Counted from the first letter of the stretch, positions 1-6,347 are shown. The stretch: DNA of 10,137 nucleotides from JBKQHQ01 sp052148715 (GCA_052148715.1 JBKQHQ010000113.1:1-10137); one strand, 5' to 3'. Notes: generated by a model from the letters alone, not told the origin. Program-made: numbers and translations.

Positions 1-98
1 TGCGTCTTGGCCAAGGCATGATGCCTCCGGGATGATCCGCGCGCAAATCACGCCGGTGGGTGGGGTATATATTGGCACAAATATCTGACGAAACCCTT

Positions 99-114
99 GA
101 GCGGCGCGCCGCTC
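99..114. repeat. Perfect 16-bp palindrome upstream of the first gene
   Basis: GAGCGGCGCGCCGCTC is fully self-complementary. CCTTGA at 95-100 and TCAAGG at 120-125 form a second, partly overlapping pair of arms. It could be the hairpin end of a transcript from the left or a protein-binding site. No T-run follows, so a factor-independent terminator is not supported. The rest of 1-205 shows no gene that I can support. Confidence 0.4.
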
Positions 115-205
115 GCCGGTCAAGGCAAGGAGACCGCTTCAAGGCTCCAAGCAAGGAATGGCGGCGAGCTCGTATGCCCTGCTTCGGGTTCCGCGAATGT
201 AGGCG

Positions 206-919
206 ATGAACTATTCGTTGACCCCCCTCGCACCCGTCGATGAGGCAGGCACCGCGGACCTTTCAACCGGGACAACAATGATGAAGGTGCTGATCAACGG
301 CACAGAGAAGGAAAAGCTCAGCGCGTGGCAGGAGCGTCTGGTCGCGGTTGGAAGGAAACAGGAGGACATTATAGGTTCCGTCATCACGGCGGAGGAGGCG
401 ACGGCAGCGCTCATGCGCTGGACGCGCGTTTTCCTGACATGCGTGGTCGTGCTCGCGGGCATTCTCTTTGTCGGCATCATGGTTGTTGCCATGTACGGGC
501 TCCAACCCTCGGAACGTGTGCCAACCATCCTGTTTGCTTTGGTCATGATGGGGGTCAACGCCGGCCTCATTCGCTGGGGTTATCATCGCACGGAGCGGCG
601 ATGGCATGCGCGGCTGCCCGAGCGCGTGGCGGGGCTCCCGCCGCCGGGGACGCCAGTGCGGCTCGATGCGGCCGGCTTGGTGATCGGGGATCGATCCGTT
701 GCCTGGTCTGAGCTCGGCGTCGGCCGGGTCGAGCTCCAAGCGTTGTCGAGCCCCGACGGCACGACCTACCTCGTCGAGCGGTTGGTGCTGCGCAGTCCCG
801 GTTCTGACATCGCGCTCGACCGGAACCTGATGCAGAACGGCGCGCTGATCGTCGAAAACGCCTATCGGCGCCTGCTGCGGGAAACGTCCTCCCCGGCCCC
901 AGCAAACACCGGCCGGTAA
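206..919 (+). CDS. Small protein with two membrane helices, function unknown
   Basis: The frame gives 237 residues from ATG 206. Two hydrophobic helices lie at about residues 75-97 and 105-124, joined by a short loop. A charged N-terminal segment precedes them and a soluble C-terminal domain of about 100 residues follows. That domain begins with a pattern of the type VRLDAAGLVIGD and is rich in alternating beta-type residues, which loosely recalls PH-like domains of YcxB-type membrane proteins; this is only a resemblance. The start is uncertain. ATG 206 has a poor ribosome site, whereas the paired ATGs at 278 and 281 follow a GGGA at 269-272 and would give 213 or 212 residues. There is no close neighbour on the same strand, so it is probably transcribed alone. 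I do not recognise the family. The opposite-strand open frames here are taken as shadows, since only this frame shows a coherent membrane layout. Confidence 0.65.
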   Translation: MNYSLTPLAPVDEAGTADLSTGTTMMKVLINGTEKEKLSAWQERLVAVGRKQEDIIGSVITAEEATAALMRWTRVFLTCVVVLAGILFVGIMVVAMYGLQPSERVPTILFALVMMGVNAGLIRWGYHRTERRWHARLPERVAGLPPPGTPVRLDAAGLVIGDRSVAWSELGVGRVELQALSSPDGTTYLVERLVLRSPGSDIALDRNLMQNGALIVENAYRRLLRETSSPAPANTGR

Positions 920-1224
920 ACGACGCAAGCCAATCGACGCTCAGGCACGACGGTCCCGCTTCCAAGCTGTCGGACGGGCCCGGACGCAGCCCGTGGGTAG
1001 CGGACACGCGGTCATCGCGGGCAGATTTGATGGACGACGCCCGCGAGATCAGCAAGCGGGTTTAGAGTGAGACAGTTATCAGGGGCGGCCTGCCAATTGA
1101 ACTAATGACGAGTTTGTTAGTTTGCCTCGCCGCGGCCCAGAATACGCTATTGTTCTTCGGGCCGAGCAGAATCACCATGCTTTCCAGGTAAGTGAACGTG
1201 ATTATTCGCTAGTTCACTCTTCGA

Positions 1225-1242
1225 GTGTGAGCTGCTTCACAC
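1225..1242. promoter_or_regulatory. CRP-like binding palindrome
   Basis: GTGTGA, six bases, TCACAC. It contains TGTGA-N6-TCACA, the exact consensus of cAMP receptor protein sites in enterobacteria. It lies 323 bases upstream of the secreted-protein gene at 1565, far for a classical activator site, so its target is unclear. Alphaproteobacterial CRP/FNR relatives often prefer other half-sites, so function is not assured. Confidence 0.35.
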
Positions 1243-1551
1243 AAATGTAGTCGCCCATAGCGTTCTGGTATTCACAAATTCGTGCGATACTCTAGGGGCT
1301 GTCTTCATGGCGCTGTCACGATAGGGTGCGAGAAGCGCCGCGCGTTGATCTTCATTGTTCCGCGCAGGACTGAGCACACCTCGCCAAATCATGATCGATA
1401 GACGCGATTTACTGGCCGTTAGTTCACGACTTCTTCAGTCTCGCTCCTAAGTGGACGGCTGTGCGTGCCTGGCTGGGATCGTGCCTGTCATGGTTCAAGA
1501 CTGGGCGCCTTGTCGCGCTAGCGTAGCGGCGGTGCGCTGCAGAATCACACC

Positions 1552-1557
1552 AGGAGA
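1552..1557 (+). promoter_or_regulatory. Ribosome binding site for the secreted protein
   Basis: AGGAGA lies seven bases before ATG 1565. It selects this start over the in-frame ATG at 1451, and the chosen start places a signal peptide at the N-terminus. Confidence 0.7.
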
Positions 1558-1564
1558 GATAGCC

Positions 1565-1912
1565 ATGTTGACTACAAGCAAGCTTGCGATCATTGCCGCT
1601 GCTCTGCTCGGCGTCGCCGCCACGACAATGGCGGCGCAAGCCCAGACGATTGCCGATCCTTATCCGACGACCGCGGCCGACCGATCGTTCGGTTTGCCGT
1701 CCGATCCGTATCCGTTCGGATTTGCCGCCGCCAGCCCGATTTACTCTGTGAGGCCCAATACGGTGGCCGATCTCGGGAGGCTGAACGCTAGAAGCGCAAG
1801 CCGCAGCCAACGGGAGGCGCGGCACCGGCAACGACAGCTTACGGCAACCGCGGAACAGCGACATCGCGGAACGCGCCGTATCCGTGTTGTCGTCAGGTCG
1901 GGCTGGTATTGA
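1565..1912 (+). CDS. Small exported Arg-rich protein, function unknown
   Basis: The product is 115 residues from ATG 1565, chosen for the AGGAGA site and because it begins with a clear signal peptide: a basic start, a hydrophobic stretch at about residues 8-24 and a likely cut after AQA near residue 27. The mature part has two DPYP motifs, at residues 31-34 and 47-50, with SFGLPS just before the second. The tail (about residues 72-111) is very rich in Arg, Gln and His, then ends RSGWY. I see no cysteine, catalytic motif or further membrane helix. Small exported proteins of this kind are common and mostly unstudied in bradyrhizobia. A periplasmic role, perhaps binding an anionic partner through the basic tail, is speculation. 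A hairpin lies shortly after the stop. It appears to be a single-gene unit. Confidence 0.65.
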   Translation: MLTTSKLAIIAAALLGVAATTMAAQAQTIADPYPTTAADRSFGLPSDPYPFGFAAASPIYSVRPNTVADLGRLNARSASRSQREARHRQRQLTATAEQRHRGTRRIRVVVRSGWY

Positions 1913-1927
1913 CCTTAAGGACGGCGC

Positions 1928-1960
1928 GGGCCGCGGTCACTCCTCGAATGGCCGCGGCCC
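1928..1960 (+). terminator. Strong hairpin after the secreted-protein gene
   Basis: GGGCCGCGG (1928-1936) and CCGCGGCCC (1952-1960) form a perfect 9-bp GC stem with a 15-base loop, 15 bases after the stop at 1912. No T-run follows, so it is not a classic intrinsic terminator. It may still stop transcription or protect the 3' end. Confidence 0.4.
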
Positions 1961-1989
1961 CTGCTCTGGCGGGCTCCAGAATCCGCAGC

Positions 1990-2109
1990 TTAGTAACTCC
2001 GCGCATAAAGCTCGAAGAGCTCGTGGGTGCTCAACTCGCGCGTCTGCCGCTGCGCCAGAAGCCTCAACGCGATCGGAATGCCCCAGGAGCCGGGCGCCGA
2101 GAATTTTTC
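1990..2109 (-). pseudogene. Possible 3' end of a decayed gene, family unknown
   Basis: On the minus strand a frame ends at a TAA at 1990-1992. Its last 35 or so codons have strong G/C preference in the third position and encode a natural-looking amphipathic tail, with stretches such as IPIALRLLAQRQ and HELFELYARSY. Upstream of about 2110 the frame stays open but loses that quality, and no start with a ribosome site is seen. The simplest reading is the remnant of a gene cut off on its 5' side. A short independent gene, or a chance frame, cannot be excluded. I do not recognise the family. Confidence 0.3.
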
Positions 2110-2248
2110 CCCTCGCACATTACCGTTGCTGCCCAGCTTTGCGCTGCTGGTGTTGCATTCCTGCGACAACAGCGGGTGCAAAATTGGATATGGTACGGTT
2201 CCGAGGTGGAGCGTCTTCACCCCGTCCGTCATGCGCGAAGAGAGTGCT

Positions 2249-2965
2249 ATGAGGAAGCTGCTGCCTTCAGCTGCACTGTTGCTGGCCACAGTGGCCGGCG
2301 CTTTGGCTGCCGACTACTCCGACGCGCCGCCCGCGTGGAGCTGGGCCGGGCTCTATTTCGGAGCGAACGGCGGCTATGCCTTGAGCACCAGTCGGGATCA
2401 GCTGGCGCTGGCGGGAGACCAACCGACCGGTCTCTATTCCACGGGAGGATTCGGCGGTGGCCAAATCGGCTACAATGTACAGATTTTTCGATGGGTGCTC
2501 GGGGTCGAAGCTGATTTTCAAAGCGCCAGCATCGGGGATGCGGTAAACGATTTGAATTTCGGCGACTACTTCAGTTCGCAGCTAAGCTCGTTCGGTACCG
2601 TGCGCGGTCGTGTCGGCTTCGCATTCAACCCGATGTTCGTCTACTTCACCGGTGGTTTTGCTTATGGCAACCTTGCCAATTTCGTCAATGGCCCTTTGCT
2701 GGTCGGCGCGCCTTACAGCTTCTCCGGGATCGCGACCGGTTACGCAGTGGGCGCCGGCGTCGAATACGCCTTTGACCGTTCCTGGTCGGTTAAGGCCGAA
2801 TACCTGTACCTGAATTTTGGCAAGAACGACCCTACCAGCGCCGCCGGACCATACTCGCAGATATTCGGCGGCGGCTCGGCGACGGTCAATAACGACGCGT
2901 TTAACGCCGTTCGCATTGGGCTGAACTATCGCTTCGGCGGCGCGCCAATTGACAGGAATTACTGA
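2249..2965 (+). CDS. Outer-membrane beta-barrel protein, Omp25/Omp31 porin-like family
   Basis: The product is 238 residues from ATG 2249. GAAGAGAG at about 2236-2243 precedes this ATG, and it starts directly with a signal peptide (cut after ALA near residue 20). An in-frame ATG at 2231 would add six residues ahead of it. The mature protein opens with WSWAGLYFGANGGYA, the family hallmark (usual form W-x-G-x-Y-x-G-x-N-x-G-Y). It continues with GGGQIGYN, WVLGVEADFQ, GTVRGRVGF, MFVYFTGGFAYG and a near-terminal barrel strand RIGLNYRF (residues 222-229). Length and layout fit an 8-stranded barrel of the outer-membrane immunogenic protein/RopB type. Such proteins sit in the outer membrane of rhizobia and brucellae and are usually structural, with weak or no pore function. 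Unusually, nine residues (GGAPIDRNY) follow the final Phe. It is probably transcribed alone and faces the next gene tail to tail. Confidence 0.88.
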   Translation: MRKLLPSAALLLATVAGALAADYSDAPPAWSWAGLYFGANGGYALSTSRDQLALAGDQPTGLYSTGGFGGGQIGYNVQIFRWVLGVEADFQSASIGDAVNDLNFGDYFSSQLSSFGTVRGRVGFAFNPMFVYFTGGFAYGNLANFVNGPLLVGAPYSFSGIATGYAVGAGVEYAFDRSWSVKAEYLYLNFGKNDPTSAAGPYSQIFGGGSATVNNDAFNAVRIGLNYRFGGAPIDRNY

Positions 2966-3184
2966 TCTCAGCTTAAGACCGCTACGCGGTGTGTCGACGA
3001 ATTGTGGGCGCGCGCTTCCCGATAGATCGGCGCGTCCGCCATCGCCCGCGCGTGTTCGGTTCCGAGGCATTCCGGTCGCCAACTCGTTTGAGGCGGGAAT
3101 GGCCTACGGCGACTTTTGACCCAGAGCGGGCATCACTGCATTGCGCGGCGGTGGCGAGAACGCCAGGCGGACTGTTGTCGAGAC
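2966..3184. other. Convergent intergenic region
   Basis: It separates two genes that meet tail to tail. ACCGC-TAC-GCGGT (2978-2990) lies just after the plus-strand stop. TGGCG-AGAA-CGCCA (3152-3165) lies about 20 bases after the minus-strand stop. Both are short perfect hairpins that could help end transcription, but neither has a T-run. The stretch CTTTTGACCCAGAGCGGGCA around 3112-3131 recalls a degenerate dispersed sequence I associate with rhizobial genomes; this is memory only. Confidence 0.35.
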
Positions 3185-4837
3185 CTAATCGAGCGGCTCC
3201 ACCTTCACGATCCTGTGGTCGTGGTTGCTGCCGACCCAGAACGTCACCGGCGCCGTCGAATTGTCGACGAACACCGTGCGCATATTGGTGTCGGAGGGCA
3301 TCAGATATTGCACCGTACGGCCGGTCTTGGGATCGAGCCGCACGACACGGTCGGTGCTCATCGTGGAGGCCCAGAGTTCACCGTTCTTGTCGAAATTGGC
3401 CCGATACGGGAAGGTGTATTCCGGCAGGCTGTATTCGGTGAATCTTTCCGTGTTGGTATCGAACAGCGCAACCTTGCTGGTGCGATATTCGGTCACCAAG
3501 ATGCGGTCTTGTTCATCGATTTCCATGCGGCGAGCACGAGCGTGCGCGGTGGGCGTGACGTACCACGTCACTTCCGTCGTCTTCGCATCGATCTTGCCGA
3601 GATGGCCTTCGGTGAATTCAGCCATCCAAAGGTTGTTCTTTGAGTCCGCCATCACCTCATAAATGCCGGCATTCTTGACACTCGGCAGTTGGTCGGTCGG
3701 GTGGAATCTCTCCCATTTGTTGCTCGCCAGATCGAGGCGGAAGACGTGCTGCGTGCCGACGCTCTTGGTCCACACTTTGCCATCGACCTCGTAGTGCAGT
3801 CCCGTGAAATTCAGCTGCACGCGGTCGTCGTTATATTCGGGAGGCAACGGATAGTAGGAAATTTCGCCGGTCTTCGGGTCGAGCCAGCCGAGCGAGCCCT
3901 GGTACATCGTGTCGAACCAGATCTTGCCGGTATGGTCGAACGCGATGCTGAGGAGCCCGGTGGGCGCCTTATCCTTGAACTTCTTGATCGGGTATTCGGT
4001 GAGCTTGAGCGTCTTCGGATCGAACTTGCCGATGAACATCTCGCCGAAGTCCGTATACCAGACATTGCCTTCCTTATCGACCAGGATGTCATGCGGCTCC
4101 GTCGTCGGCCGCACCATGTCGTACTCGGTGACGATGGCGCGAGTGTCCCGGTCCTTCGGGCGCGGCAGCGTCTTCAGCCCGTATTGCCAATGGTCGACCG
4201 AGCTCAGATTGATGGTCGCGAGATAGTCGGCCATCTGCCGGTATTGCTCCGGCGTACCGGCGCGGGTCGCGTCCAACATCGGCTGCGGCTTGATCGGCTG
4301 GCTCACGGCGCCATAGCCCATCATGCGCGTGATCACCCGCGTCCACTCGTCGGCATCGTGCGTCGAGCGCATGACGCGCTCCAACGTGTGACAACCGGTG
4401 CAATTGAGCAGCGTCGCCTTTTGCGCTTCGGTGCCGGGGATGCTCATCATCCATTCGGCGTTGGTGAGCTGGCTCGCGAGATTTTTTGTCTCCTTGAGTT
4501 TGATATCGGTCGTGGTGGTCTTCTCGGACTCCACGGTCGCCTTGGTCGGGGAGCTGATGTCGTAGCCGACCGCACGGATGCTGATCGCGTATTCGCCCGG
4601 GTCCAGCCGGTCCTCCGGGAAGGCGTAGCGGCCTTGCGCGTCCGTGGTCACGCTGACCTGGACGATCGAGCCGGGCTTCTTTGCGGTGACGACGACACCT
4701 TCCATGTTGCCTTCGGCGTCGGAGCTCACGGTACCCGTCAGCGCCGCCTGGCTTTGCGCCCAAACCGGTTGAGTTGTTGGGTGGAACAGCATCACCGCTG
4801 CGCCGGCGGCCAAGCTCAACATCGGTTTGCTTCGCAT
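3185..4837 (-). CDS. Exported haem protein: carboxypeptidase-regulatory-like domain, CxxCH domain and Vgb-like beta-propeller
   Basis: The product is 550 residues. ATG 4837 is chosen because AGGGAGAA precedes it and a signal peptide follows (cut after WAQ/SQA, near residues 27-31). The open frame continues upstream without a start signal. About residues 32-115 form a carboxypeptidase-regulatory-like sandwich (ALTGTVSSDAEG, TDAQGRYAFPEDRLDPGEY). A single haem-attachment motif, C146-T-G-C149-H150, follows in a helical segment of about 75 residues; Met172/173, Met187 or Met202 could be the second ligand. About residues 236-547 hold seven repeats of the NVWYTDF...GKFDPKT type, as in virginiamycin B lyase (Vgb) propellers. 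Seven copies fit a closed seven-blade propeller. True Vgb lyases are about 300 residues, without haem or sandwich, so streptogramin degradation is not implied. A periplasmic redox or binding role is inferred. It is divergent from a cytochrome gene at 5262. Confidence 0.85.
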   Translation of the reverse strand: MRSKPMLSLAAGAAVMLFHPTTQPVWAQSQAALTGTVSSDAEGNMEGVVVTAKKPGSIVQVSVTTDAQGRYAFPEDRLDPGEYAISIRAVGYDISSPTKATVESEKTTTTDIKLKETKNLASQLTNAEWMMSIPGTEAQKATLLNCTGCHTLERVMRSTHDADEWTRVITRMMGYGAVSQPIKPQPMLDATRAGTPEQYRQMADYLATINLSSVDHWQYGLKTLPRPKDRDTRAIVTEYDMVRPTTEPHDILVDKEGNVWYTDFGEMFIGKFDPKTLKLTEYPIKKFKDKAPTGLLSIAFDHTGKIWFDTMYQGSLGWLDPKTGEISYYPLPPEYNDDRVQLNFTGLHYEVDGKVWTKSVGTQHVFRLDLASNKWERFHPTDQLPSVKNAGIYEVMADSKNNLWMAEFTEGHLGKIDAKTTEVTWYVTPTAHARARRMEIDEQDRILVTEYRTSKVALFDTNTERFTEYSLPEYTFPYRANFDKNGELWASTMSTDRVVRLDPKTGRTVQYLMPSDTNMRTVFVDNSTAPVTFWVGSNHDHRIVKVEPLD

Positions 4838-4841
4838 CGAG

Positions 4842-4849
4842 TTCTCCCT
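4842..4849 (-). promoter_or_regulatory. Ribosome binding site fixing the haem-propeller start
   Basis: On the minus strand AGGGAGAA lies four bases before ATG 4837. The frame stays open far upstream to about 5095, but only this ATG has both a good site and a signal peptide. Confidence 0.7.
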
Positions 4850-5118
4850 ATGAAAATCTTCCTCGAGGCTCGATTTCCCCGGGCTAGTGGCGCGTCCTTC
4901 CGACGGTCGACGAATTTTGTATGGTGACTCCGCTTGGATGGTGGGGCAAGCCTTAATCCATGGGCTTCGGCGCATACGTGCTGGGATGGAGGGACAACCC
5001 GAGCATGTCGGTTGGGTTGGGTACGATAGGAGACCGGCCAGCGTGCCCGCGGTCCGACTGCGGGTCGAGCGCCGGGCGTCGCCGCGAGACAGCAAGTGCG
5101 GCGGACATCCGCGACCTC

Positions 5119-5147
5119 AACGGCCGTCCCGGGCCGTTCGTTCCTTT
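5119..5147 (+). terminator. Terminator-like hairpin upstream of the cytochrome gene
   Basis: AACGGCC (5119-5125) and GGCCGTT (5132-5138) form a perfect 7-bp stem with a six-base loop, followed by CGTTCCTTT, a modestly T-rich tail. It could end a transcript entering from the left, attenuate a long leader, or be a regulator site. No gene on the plus strand ends nearby, which weakens the terminator reading. Confidence 0.3.
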
Positions 5148-5243
5148 ACAAGCTTCGGAAGGGTAGAGGCTTGGCCGCTAACCCATTGCGCCCTGTGCGC
5201 TTTGTCTGGATACTTGCTTTCATCGGGCACCGTGCGCAGTCAC

Positions 5244-5253
5244 GGGAGGGAGG
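5244..5253 (+). promoter_or_regulatory. Ribosome binding site of the di-haem cytochrome gene
   Basis: A GGGAGGGAGG run lies eight bases before ATG 5262. It supports this start against the much longer upstream frame and against the out-of-frame ATG at 5255. Confidence 0.75.
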
Positions 5254-5261
5254 AATGTGGC

Positions 5262-5828
5262 ATGTTGACACGGCTCTTCTCGACGATTTTTAGCGCCGGG
5301 GTCAGTTTTGCGATCGCTGCCGTACCGGCGTACGCCGCCGACGACATCGCGGCAAAAGCGCAGGTGTGCGCCGCATGCCACGGTCAGAACGGCGTACCTA
5401 CCGACCCAAAAACCATTCCGATCATCTGGGGTCAGCAACAGAGCTATCTCGTGAAGCAATTACACGACTACAGAAGTGGTGATCGCGACAACCCGATCAT
5501 GTCGCTTATAGCCAAGGATCTTGCGCAGGAAGATCTTCGCAAGATCGCAGCCTATTTCGCGTCCAAGAGCTGGCCGGCGCAAGGCGCGGCCGCCGCTTCC
5601 ACGTCGCCGCCCAACGGAATCGCCCAATGCCAGCCATGCCATCAGTCGAAATTTGAGGGCGGCCCGCCGGCGCCGCGGCTGGCAGGGCTCAGTTACGAAT
5701 ACCTGGTCGCAGCGATGCGCAGTTTCGCCACCGATGAAAGGACCAACAATGGCGACATGCCGAAATTCATGCAAGCGCTGACCGACGGCGAGCGGGATGC
5801 CATGGCGCGCTATTTATCCGCGCTGTGA
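5262..5828 (+). CDS. Periplasmic di-haem cytochrome c, cytochrome c4-like
   Basis: The product is 188 residues from ATG 5262, starting with a signal peptide that is cut after AYA near residue 25. Two haem-binding motifs are visible: C36-A-A-C39-H40 followed by GQNG, and C123-Q-P-C126-H127. Each half ends in a helix typical of class I cytochromes: DLAQEDLRKIAAYFAS and LTDGERDAMARYLSAL. Likely Met ligands are Met80 in the first half (DNPIM) and Met166 in the second (NGDMPKF). Two tandem class I domains in a protein of this size match the cytochrome c4 family, which carries electrons between membrane complexes and terminal oxidases or periplasmic dehydrogenases. The divergent haem-propeller gene suggests a shared redox path, which is inference. 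The stop is close to a decayed amidohydrolase fragment on the other strand. Confidence 0.9.
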   Translation: MLTRLFSTIFSAGVSFAIAAVPAYAADDIAAKAQVCAACHGQNGVPTDPKTIPIIWGQQQSYLVKQLHDYRSGDRDNPIMSLIAKDLAQEDLRKIAAYFASKSWPAQGAAAASTSPPNGIAQCQPCHQSKFEGGPPAPRLAGLSYEYLVAAMRSFATDERTNNGDMPKFMQALTDGERDAMARYLSAL

Positions 5829-5872
5829 TGAGCGGTGCGGCGCGTGTGGGTTCGATCAATAGCGCTATCTCG

Positions 5873-6019
5873 GTCCTCAACGTGCGCGTTAGGCGGCTTC
5901 AAGGTCGCGTTCGGCGCCGCCGGGAAGTCGTGGACGTGCATGCGACAGTCGTAGGCATCCGCCGGCGCCTTCAGCTTCGGCGCGTCGGTTCCCGACGAAA
6001 ACGGCACCCGCTGCTGCGA
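5873..6019 (-). pseudogene. N-terminal remnant of an amidohydrolase (amidohydrolase_2 type)
   Basis: The minus strand encodes about 49 residues that resemble the start of exported amidohydrolases of the PF04909 type: SQQRVPFSSGTDAPKLKAP, then DCRMHVHD (5927-5950), then FPAAPNATLKPPNAHVED. From memory, intact members read close to PKLKAPxxACDCHMHIYDxRFP at this point. Here the first His of the HxH metal pair is Arg, and the DPRF-like turn is shortened to HDF. After VED (5873) the frame turns to unrelated sequence and soon runs into the cytochrome gene, so the roughly 250-residue catalytic barrel is missing. No ribosome site or clear start is visible upstream. This is best read as a gene fossil left by deletion. 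Confirmation needs a protein search. Confidence 0.55.
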
Positions 6020-6073
6020 AGTGAAATTTCCGCAATCGTTTACGCCGCGACGGTCGCCCGTGGTCGCCGAAGC

Positions 6074-6109
6074 CGCCATGAGGGGGCCAACCGCCCCCTC
6101 GACATGGCG
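6074..6109. repeat. Long GC-rich hairpin with a 3-base bulge
   Basis: CGCCATGAGGGGG (6074-6086) pairs with CCCCCTC (6094-6100) and ATGGCG (6104-6109), leaving a seven-base loop and the bulge GAC. That gives 13 pairs without a mismatch. No T-run follows on either strand. It may be a dispersed palindromic unit, a transcription stop or an operator. It sits between the amidohydrolase fossil and the ABC operon promoter region. Confidence 0.45.
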
Positions 6110-6248
6110 CACCAACGGGTGCGAGGGCGTGGCATAACTTTGCAGCCCCGCGGGAAGGCGCAGGCGGCCCGGCTACAATCGGCGTGTCGTCTGTCGCGGT
6201 CCGTGAGCCCGCAAATCGGGAAAAAGCGATTTAAAACCAATATTTATG

Positions 6249-6278
6249 TTGATCTTGGGACGCCGGTTGCAACATTAT
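6249..6278 (+). promoter_or_regulatory. Candidate sigma-70 promoter of the ABC operon
   Basis: TTGATC (6249-6254), 18 bases, CATTAT (6273-6278); each box matches the sigma-70 consensus at 4 of 6 positions. It lies in the AT-rich patch about 75 bases before the first gene. CGCGCC (6284-6289) and GGCGCG (6298-6303), flanked by TTTT and AAAA, lie just downstream where a repressor could act. Confidence 0.35.
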
Positions 6279-6340
6279 TTTCCCGCGCCGCGCGAAAGGC
6301 GCGAAAAGATTGCCCGCGCAGGTTCGCGGATGAGGCATCC

Positions 6341-6347
6341 GGGAGGA
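6341..6347 (+). promoter_or_regulatory. Ribosome binding site of the ABC ATPase gene
   Basis: GGGAGGA lies five bases before ATG 6353. The open frame extends upstream to 5825, but the conserved ATPase fold begins right after this ATG. Confidence 0.8.

Larger units (their letters stand above)
920..1564. other. 645-base gap without a supported gene
   Basis: I see no convincing reading frame. Base composition falls in the middle: 1201-1260 is about 45% GC, clearly below the flanking genes. Dyads cluster there: AGTGAAC 1191-1197 with GTTCACT 1212-1218, CACTC 1215-1219 with GAGTG 1223-1227, and GTGTGA 1225-1230 with TCACAC 1237-1242. AACTAA 1100-1105 with TTAGTT 1117-1122 is a weaker pair. The region may hold a promoter and control sites for the secreted-protein gene at 1565, or an unrecognised small RNA. 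Neither can be shown from sequence alone. Confidence 0.5.
1913..2248. other. 336-base gap before the outer-membrane protein
   Basis: It contains the hairpin at 1928-1960 and, on the minus strand, a possible decayed gene end at 1990-2109. TTGCA (2153-2157) and TGCAA (2178-2182) form a widely spaced dyad. No promoter close to consensus was found, although one for the gene at 2249 must lie somewhere here. Confidence 0.45.
4838..5261. other. 424-base divergent control region
   Basis: It lies between the minus-strand haem-propeller gene and the plus-strand cytochrome gene and should hold both promoters. A weak plus-strand candidate is TTGCGC (5186-5191), 17 bases, GATACT (5209-5214); only 3 of 6 and 4 of 6 bases match the sigma-70 boxes. 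A hairpin at 5119-5138 lies before it. No gene is supported here. The open frames that cross the region look like upstream extensions of the real genes. Confidence 0.45.

Noticed and set aside
2027..2248. N-terminal extension of the outer-membrane protein frame
   Set aside because: It would bury the signal peptide inside the protein and lacks a ribosome site. ATG 2249 starts directly at the signal peptide.
3152..3165. Intrinsic terminator of the haem-propeller gene
   Set aside because: The stem is only 5 bp and no T-run follows on the minus strand, so it is mentioned only as part of the intergenic region.
3185..4837. Naming the propeller protein virginiamycin B lyase and counting it as antibiotic resistance
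   Set aside because: Only the propeller fold is shared. The haem and sandwich domains and the genetic context point to another role, and the catalytic residues could not be confirmed by eye.
3689..4927. Long plus-strand open frame (about 412 codons) opposite the haem-propeller gene
   Set aside because: Its translation is Arg/His/Val-rich and low in structure, as expected for the antisense of a high-GC gene. The minus frame has a signal peptide, a CxxCH motif and propeller repeats.
6174..6179. TACAAT as a -10 box for the ABC operon
   Set aside because: No acceptable -35 box lies 16-18 bases upstream. The pair at 6249-6278 is better placed and better matched.
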